This document shows positions 25,857 through 30,609 of a stretch of 30,609 nucleotides of DNA, in pieces. Below the pieces are notes generated by a model that did not search any database, was not told the origin of the DNA, and saw only the letters and a list, made by a program, of their open reading frames with translations. Each line of letters starts with the position of its first letter. The stretch's first letter is position 1. Made by a program: the position numbers and the translations under genes. The stretch comes from Bacteroidetes bacterium UBA6491 (lineage in GTDB: Bacteria > Bacteroidota > Bacteroidia > NS11-12g > UBA9320), in the NCBI GenBank assembly GCA_002436505.1, contig DJML01000085.1, positions 1 through 30,609 on the forward strand, written 5' to 3'.

Positions 25857-25874
25857 GTGATCTTGTCATCACTT
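25855..25874. terminator. possible shared terminator hairpin between gpsA and tdk
   Basis: GTGAT (25857-25861) and ATCAC (25868-25872) pair around a 6-base loop, extended by A-T and a wobble pair to about 7 pairs. The hairpin spans the 12-base gap and the tdk stop. The tail is only TTT, so it would be weak in either direction. Confidence 0.3.
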
Positions 25875-26456
25875 TGGCCCCGCCTTTCTATCATTTAACA
25901 TCGCACTGTTATAACATGACCGGCAAAGCGCCTGGTAAAGATTCCGCTCCCCTATTTCGACGATCTTATCATTTTGCGCCAGTTTGAAGGTGTATGTAGC
26001 CTTGGCTCCGCACCTGTGGCAAATGGCATGGAGTTTGGTAATATGTTCTGCCCTGGCTAAAAGTTCTGGCAATGAACCGAACGGCCGTGCCATAAAATCC
26101 ATATCCAGTCCTGCGATCAGTACTCTTACTTGGTGATCGGCTAGTGCGTTCACCACACCCACTAGTTCAGGCCCAAAGAACTGGGCTTCATCTACCGCTA
26201 CTATGTTTTGATCCTGATAATGATCCCATATCAAGCCAGGACGTTCAATGGGAATGGCAAGTATATTGTTGCCATTATGTGAAGTGATCTTCTCCTCGTG
26301 GTAACGGTTATCTATTGCCGGCTTAAAGGTTGCTACAGATAGTCCGTTAGTCATTGCTTCTTTCACTCGTCTTATCAGCTCCTCAGTTTTTCCTGAAAAC
26401 ATTGGTCCTGAGATCACTTCGATCCACCCGTTGTCCTTCTTAGGTTCAATAAACAT
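25869..26456 (-). CDS. tdk: thymidine kinase (type II)
   Basis: This enzyme phosphorylates thymidine to dTMP in the salvage pathway. The P-loop GPMFSGKT is at residues 17-24, and VDEAQFF holds the catalytic Glu90. GLDMDFMARPFGSLPELLARAE is the thymidine-pocket lasso region. The structural zinc site is formed by CHRCG and CRSC near the C-terminus. The 195-aa length is typical of the tetrameric bacterial type. An ATG at 26456 gives MFIEPKKDNGWIEVISGPMF, the normal start. It is divergent from the unassigned gene at 26523; the 66 bases between hold promoter boxes for both directions, including a weak TATCTTGG on minus. Confidence 0.95.
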   Translation of the reverse strand: MFIEPKKDNGWIEVISGPMFSGKTEELIRRVKEAMTNGLSVATFKPAIDNRYHEEKITSHNGNNILAIPIERPGLIWDHYQDQNIVAVDEAQFFGPELVGVVNALADHQVRVLIAGLDMDFMARPFGSLPELLARAEHITKLHAICHRCGAKATYTFKLAQNDKIVEIGERNLYQALCRSCYNSAMLNDRKAGPK

Positions 26457-26498
26457 TTCCCCGTGAATAAATCAAAAGGTCCAAGATAACATTATTCC

Positions 26499-26506
26499 TA
26501 ACTTTG
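26499..26506 (+). promoter_or_regulatory. -7 promoter box of the unassigned gene before comEC
   Basis: TAACTTTG matches TAnnTTTG, 16 bases before the ATG at 26523. It probably drives both this gene and comEC. Confidence 0.5.
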
Positions 26507-26522
26507 TGCGACCTTCGAAACA

Positions 26523-27218
26523 ATGGATCGGGAAAAAACACACAGGAAAATTGATGAACTGGCAACACTGATAAGCGTTAACAATAATCGCATGTTGCTG
26601 CATGAAGAGCGGATACCTCAACTGGATATCGATCTTTTACGTAAAAACGCAATCGAACTTTACGAGGCGATTAACATTTTACATATCCAAAACTTAAAAG
26701 ATAAAAGATCTGCAGCTCTTTTGGAAGAAGCTTCAGTTGTTGAACCAGAAAATGAAGTACCTGTAGCTGAACAAAAAGAAGTTCCGATTGAACCGATCGA
26801 GAAAATAAAAGAACCGGTTCAGGACCATGGTACCGAAACTCATCCTGAAAAAGAGACCAAATCTGAAAATGAACCAGTCGTTGAAAAGTCTCATCCCAAG
26901 ACAACCGTTGAAAAGGCAAAGAAACCAGAGAAGGCTGAAAGTTCTGATAAACAGCATTTGTACGAAAAACTAACCCGAAGCAGCATCGAAAGCATCAAGA
27001 AGTCGATCTCAATCAGTAAACGATATGAAGTTCAGGCTGCCCTTTTTAAAAATGATCCGGATGCATACAATGAAGCAATTAACAGATTAGATAGCTGCGA
27101 GACTGCCAAAGAAGCGCTGAATTATTTGAACTCTGAGCTTAAATCCAGCTACGAGTGGGATGACGAAGATCCGCTGGTTGAAGAATTATATATGCTTGTC
27201 GAAAGAAGATACGCGTAA
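26523..27218 (+). CDS. unassigned protein with charged linker and conserved-looking C-terminal domain
   Basis: I recognise no named family with a function. The 231-aa product has three parts. Residues 1-68 are helical (MDREKTHRKIDELATLIS...). Residues about 69-140 are a low-complexity Glu/Lys/Pro/Val linker that must be disordered. Residues about 141-231 form a compact helical domain: SIKKSISISKRYEVQAALF, NDPDAYNEAINRLDSCETAKEAL and a final YEWDDEDPLVEELYMLVERR. From memory, the last domain resembles C-termini of uncharacterised Bacteroidota proteins, which I cannot verify here. No signal peptide or membrane helix is present. comEC starts 29 bases after the stop, so the two are likely one transcript. 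Confidence 0.82.
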   Translation: MDREKTHRKIDELATLISVNNNRMLLHEERIPQLDIDLLRKNAIELYEAINILHIQNLKDKRSAALLEEASVVEPENEVPVAEQKEVPIEPIEKIKEPVQDHGTETHPEKETKSENEPVVEKSHPKTTVEKAKKPEKAESSDKQHLYEKLTRSSIESIKKSISISKRYEVQAALFKNDPDAYNEAINRLDSCETAKEALNYLNSELKSSYEWDDEDPLVEELYMLVERRYA

Positions 27219-27247
27219 CTTCGCCCTGAACAAACCATTTACTTTCC

Positions 27248-29332
27248 ATGAGTCCTTGGAGAAGAGAACCCTTCTTCCGGATATGTATTCCTTTTGCACT
27301 CGGAATATTCTATTCTGAAAGGTGGCCTTCTGGTCATTCATTGCTGTTATTGTCGGTTTTTCTTTTACTTCTTGGCCTTTCACTGATCATCCGGCGAAGG
27401 TTTATTTATTTCAGGCTTTACCTGCTCAACGGAATTCTTGCTGGTGTCGTTCTTTTTCTGACGGGAAGTTTTGTCCATGGTCTTGACAAGGCCGGGCTTG
27501 ATCAGCTTGAACCGGATAAAGATTGCTTTTATATCGGGCTCGTGAAGGACGTCCTGCATCATCATTCGTGGGGGGATGTCGATCTGATACAATGGCAATA
27601 CTTTGATGAAAATGAAATAAAAGACAGCAAAACAGTCCATTACCGATCATTTTATTCTTCGACGACTATTACCGGGAAAGAAAATTTGCCAAAACCAGGT
27701 GATCATATCGTTGCTAAAGTTAAATGGCAGTTGCCAGAAAAGGCTCGTTTTCAGGGTGACTTTGGAGAATATGAATATTTAAGGGGAAAAGGTCTCTACA
27801 TAAAATCGTATCTCAACGGACATTCATGGAAAAGAATAAGAACACAAGATCCTGCGAATAAGACTGGCTATAATCTTTTGCTGAAGAAAACACGTTCCTC
27901 TATCCAACTTACGCTTTCAAAATATTTAACGGATAGCGATAGTGTCCATGTGGGAATAATGAAAGCGTTACTCCTTGGCGACAGAACAATGGTCCCGAAG
28001 ATCTTAAACAATAAACTGGCAGGCATTGGGGTCATTCATGTTCTGGCAGTTTCAGGATTACATGTGGGGATCGTCTTCTGGATACTTAATGGGCTGTTTG
28101 GTCTTATGTTTCATGGATGGATCAGACGACGGGTCGTACCCTTGATGCTTATTATTTGTATTGCCGGTTATACTTTACTAACAGGGGCATCTCCTTCAGT
28201 GATCAGAGCTTCTATAATGATCTCGGTATTTATTCTGGCGAAACTTTTCGGAATAAAAGGTCGTCCGATAAACATTGTCCTGTTCACAGGATCTGTGATA
28301 CTGATATTCAAGCCCTTCCTTCTTTTCAATCTTGGATTCCAACTTTCGTTCCTTGCTGTCCTGGGCATTATATGGATCTATCCTCTGCTAAAATCCTGGT
28401 ATCGCCCGAGATCCTTTTCGCTGCAAAAACTAATAGACCTTATTTATGTTTCGCTGTCTGCACAGCTGGCTACATCACCACTGACCATCGCACGATTTCA
28501 GATCTTTCCGCTATATTTTCTGGTATCTAACTTAATAATAGCGCCTTTGTTTATCCTTTCCCTCTATTGCGGTATTCTCCTGACAGTATTTAGTTTAACC
28601 GGCATTGAAGCTGCGGCTGTTGTTACGGGAAAGATCATTTCAGTCTTGCTCACTGTTTCTTTGTCGGGTGTAGAATTAATTTACAAATTACCTTTCAGCA
28701 CACTTTCCGGTCTATACGTAGCGGATTGGCAGATCATTGTGATAATTGCAATTACCGGAAGCATTATTGCCTGGGGAAGATTTAACTCCCGATCCTCTTT
28801 AAGGATATCATTACTTTGTCTCTTCCTGGTGTTAATAATTCAGATATTCAAAGTGTATCAAATTTCGTCCACTTCAGAGATCATTAAATTAAAGGACAAA
28901 AGGAACGAGGTCATTTTACTGAGGGCCGGCAGAAATGCCATTGTAATTGAAGTAACCGATCTATCAGAATCGCTTTCTCGTCTCACAGATGAATATTGCA
29001 TGTCTCATTTCATTACATCAGTATCCTGCATAAAACCCAATCAATCGTTCATTACCGCGAATGAGTCGATCAAAGAACATCTGGACGTTGCGTTTGTCAA
29101 CAAACCTGTTGTACTGAATGTATTCAATCCGGAACTAACATTAAGCATTGATTCAAACAAAACCTCGGTTCTTTACATCCCATCAAAATACCTTCATCAC
29201 ATAGGGAAAGCCAAATTAAAAGACGTTCAGGCTGTACTTGTAGCACCCATACACACAATTAACAGGAAGGAGGTAATTATCGAACAGTTAAATTCAACTG
29301 GATTCAGAGGAAAATTACAATTCACCAAATAG
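27248..29332 (+). CDS. comEC: ComEC/Rec2-family DNA uptake channel protein
   Basis: ComEC is the inner-membrane channel that takes up single-stranded DNA in natural transformation. Two or three N-terminal membrane helices precede a soluble DUF4131/OB-like region (about 70-210). The competence domain follows with the hallmark HVLAVSGLHVGI (about 260-271) and many hydrophobic segments up to about residue 540. The C-terminal 150 residues are soluble but contain no HxHxDH motif, so the metallo-beta-lactamase-like domain of the Gram-positive form is absent or unrecognisable. The ATG at 27248 starts MSPWRREPFFRICIPFALGI, a usual Bacteroidota opening. Its upstream neighbour is the unassigned gene 29 bases away. 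Confidence 0.92.
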   Translation: MSPWRREPFFRICIPFALGIFYSERWPSGHSLLLLSVFLLLLGLSLIIRRRFIYFRLYLLNGILAGVVLFLTGSFVHGLDKAGLDQLEPDKDCFYIGLVKDVLHHHSWGDVDLIQWQYFDENEIKDSKTVHYRSFYSSTTITGKENLPKPGDHIVAKVKWQLPEKARFQGDFGEYEYLRGKGLYIKSYLNGHSWKRIRTQDPANKTGYNLLLKKTRSSIQLTLSKYLTDSDSVHVGIMKALLLGDRTMVPKILNNKLAGIGVIHVLAVSGLHVGIVFWILNGLFGLMFHGWIRRRVVPLMLIICIAGYTLLTGASPSVIRASIMISVFILAKLFGIKGRPINIVLFTGSVILIFKPFLLFNLGFQLSFLAVLGIIWIYPLLKSWYRPRSFSLQKLIDLIYVSLSAQLATSPLTIARFQIFPLYFLVSNLIIAPLFILSLYCGILLTVFSLTGIEAAAVVTGKIISVLLTVSLSGVELIYKLPFSTLSGLYVADWQIIVIIAITGSIIAWGRFNSRSSLRISLLCLFLVLIIQIFKVYQISSTSEIIKLKDKRNEVILLRAGRNAIVIEVTDLSESLSRLTDEYCMSHFITSVSCIKPNQSFITANESIKEHLDVAFVNKPVVLNVFNPELTLSIDSNKTSVLYIPSKYLHHIGKAKLKDVQAVLVAPIHTINRKEVIIEQLNSTGFRGKLQFTK

Positions 29333-29351
29333 GGATTGTAGGGTGATCCCT
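29331..29351 (+). terminator. weak terminator-like hairpin after comEC
   Basis: AGGGAT (29331-29336, overlapping the comEC stop) pairs with ATCCCT (29346-29351) around a 9-base loop, followed by TTAAAA. The stem is 6 pairs with three G:C pairs, so activity would be modest. Confidence 0.35.
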
Positions 29352-29845
29352 TTAAAAGTTCTAGTTGATGAAACGATCAAAAATGAGGCCGATAAACAAA
29401 TTTTGATATCGCAAATGTTGTCAGATTAGCAATGTCATGTTTGTGTCAGAACATCTCATTTATTTTAATTTATCGTAATATTTAGGTCATGCCTTTAAGT
29501 TCTGATCTGGATAGAAATATACAGCCCTCGATATGCCTTGCTCAGTAAGCACCCTGAAATATACAAAATTCTTACAGTAATTCTTATTCACCTGATTTAC
29601 ATTGATTTACATGTTAACTTGCATGGCACATAAGATAATATCCCGATAAGATATTCAGGAAATATGATCTGAATCATCCTCTTTTTTCATGGTAAAATTG
29701 GCCCATTTTTCACGTATTGTAATCATCTTATGATGTTAAAATGTAGTTGTCCCTTGATTATTTGTTACATTATAACATATATTTGATGTTCATTAGCATG
29801 GCCCTATTCGGCCGAAGCAGTTATTAAAAACAGTAAAATAGAAGT
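29333..29845. other. 513-base AT-rich upstream region of the surface-protein gene
   Basis: No gene is seen in either direction. The region holds a tandem 10-base repeat (TGATTTACAT twice, 29593-29612), a small repeat AATATC/GATATT (29637-29655), a CATC/GATG hairpin near 29724-29735, the promoter listed separately and a 10-base palindrome TTCGGCCGAA (29807-29816) in the presumed leader. The length and density of repeats suggest regulatory input. Confidence 0.45.
29754..29785 (+). promoter_or_regulatory. complete Bacteroidota-type promoter with an inverted repeat in the spacer
   Basis: TTG (29754-29756) and TATATTTG (29778-29785) are spaced by 21 bases, within the 17-23 range known for Flavobacterium promoters. 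Between them lies TGTTA-N5-TAACA (29763-29777), a perfect 5-base inverted repeat that a dimeric regulator could bind to block or recruit RNA polymerase. The predicted leader of the gene starting at 29846 is about 55 bases. Confidence 0.5.
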
Positions 29846-30609
29846 ATGAAAACACTCTACAAGACAAATTGGCTTTCTTTTCTTAAGTCTTATTTTGTAC
29901 TTGTTGCGGCGGTTCTTTTCACTTCGTCATCATTTGCAGCTCTCTCAGGATCGAGCTATGTGATAGACAAAGGAGGAACGGCTTCTGCGACAGTTTACAA
30001 AACATTCAATGATTTTATCAATGACCTTGAGTCCGGTTCTCGTTCCGATGGCGGAACAGCGAACGGACCTGGTATCTCAGGAGCAGTAACGGTTACCGTT
30101 GCCGCTAATTCAGGACCTTACACTGAGCAGCTCAACATCTCAGCGATTACAGGTGCGTCTTCAACCAACACTATCACAATCGATGGTAATGGTGAGACTA
30201 TCCAGTACAGTGCATCTTCCTCTTCATCATCGTACACGATACGATTGACAGGTGCTGACTATTTCATTTTTGACAACCTTGTGGTTCGTGCATTGGGTTC
30301 AAGTTATGGACGTTGTTTCCACCTGATGAGCAATGCGGACAACAACGTGATCCAGAACTGTGCACTTGAGATGCCGAACATGGGATCCAGCAGTAATTAC
30401 AATGGTTACATTATGCTGACCAATAGTTCCACATCGCCTACTTCAAGTCTTGGCGAGCCTGGAGAAAACAACGTGATCAAGAACAACACTACAAATGCTG
30501 GTACCAGCAGAGGACCTTATTATGGTATGGGTGCTTTTAACAGCAGCTCTACAAGTGTGGTTCAGAAAAACACCTGGGAAGGAAACCTGATCAGGGATTT
30601 CTATTATTA
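29846..30609 (+). CDS. secreted right-handed beta-helix surface protein (5' part)
   Basis: An open frame starts at ATG 29846 and runs off the window end after 254 codons. The signal peptide is MKTLYKTNWLSFLKSYFVLV plus AAVLFTSSSFA, cleaved near Ala31. The mature part is Ser/Thr/Gly/Asn-rich. Segments such as VTVTVAANSGPYTEQLNIS, NTITIDGNGETIQYSAS, YFIFDNLVVRAL, NNVIQNCALEM and NNVIKNNTTNAG show the repeated N-x-I/V pattern of parallel beta-helices. Proteins opening this way in Bacteroidota are usually very large and carry type IX sorting or gliding-associated C-terminal domains; that end is not visible here. With sprA in the same genome, export by the type IX route is a fair inference. A complete promoter lies about 60 bases upstream. 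Confidence 0.8.
   Translation, partial: MKTLYKTNWLSFLKSYFVLVAAVLFTSSSFAALSGSSYVIDKGGTASATVYKTFNDFINDLESGSRSDGGTANGPGISGAVTVTVAANSGPYTEQLNISAITGASSTNTITIDGNGETIQYSASSSSSSYTIRLTGADYFIFDNLVVRALGSSYGRCFHLMSNADNNVIQNCALEMPNMGSSSNYNGYIMLTNSSTSPTSSLGEPGENNVIKNNTTNAGTSRGPYYGMGAFNSSSTSVVQKNTWEGNLIRDFYY

Noticed and set aside
1..30609. CRISPR arrays, insertion sequences, rRNA genes, prophage genes
   Set aside because: I saw no regularly spaced repeats, transposase or integrase genes, rRNA stretches or phage structural genes in either strand.

Overview
The window reads as a chromosomal core segment of a Bacteroidota bacterium. Three things point there: a full-length SprA (outer-membrane translocon of the type IX secretion system and gliding machinery) directly behind ruvA; repeated Bacteroidota-type -7 promoter boxes (TAnnTTTG), often only 4-8 bases from the start codon and without Shine-Dalgarno sequences; and exported proteins whose signal peptides end in Ala followed by Gln. 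purQ is a free-standing gene here, not fused into a large PurL. I cannot name genus or species from the sequence alone.

Layout. Bases 1-960 look like a decaying intergenic zone: a small secreted-peptide gene broken by an in-frame stop (15-164), a possible small membrane protein (378-632), and a fragment copied from the 3' half of a tRNA (845-874). A tRNA-Arg(CCU) follows at 963-1034 with a perfect-palindrome terminator. metG (minus) lies 5 bases upstream of this tRNA in transcription order, so the two are probably one transcript. ruvA and the 7.2 kb sprA run on plus. A minus-strand pair follows, a cyclophilin lipoprotein then pgk. Next are an AlbA/Schlafen-type gene and purQ (plus), and a saccharopine-dehydrogenase-like gene (minus) whose 3' end overlaps purQ. 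A minus-strand Pif1-like helicase and a PhoA-type lipoprotein phosphatase come next. Then follow an exported TPR protein and a DUF4286 protein (plus), and a minus-strand set of NodB-type deacetylase, GT2 glycosyltransferase and lgt. tolC-like and gpsA (plus), tdk (minus), a conserved-looking hypothetical and comEC (plus) lead to a 513-base gap. The window ends inside a secreted beta-helix surface protein starting at 29846.

How the genes work together. Most are housekeeping: translation (metG, tRNA), recombination (ruvA), glycolysis (pgk), purine, lipid and thymidine metabolism (purQ, gpsA, tdk), and lipoprotein maturation (lgt, whose likely substrates here include the cyclophilin and the phosphatase). 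The envelope theme is strong: SprA exports surface proteins, and the last gene looks like the kind of large surface protein that type IX secretion handles, although its C-terminal sorting signal is outside the window. The deacetylase/GT2 pair overlaps by ATGA and may make or modify an amino-sugar polymer.

I did not find a clear new multi-gene system. The observations most worth checking are the tRNA fragment beside tRNA-Arg, the nonsense codon exactly at a signal-peptide cleavage site, the coupled deacetylase/GT2 pair, the unassigned protein ahead of comEC, and the repeat-rich promoter region of the terminal surface protein.
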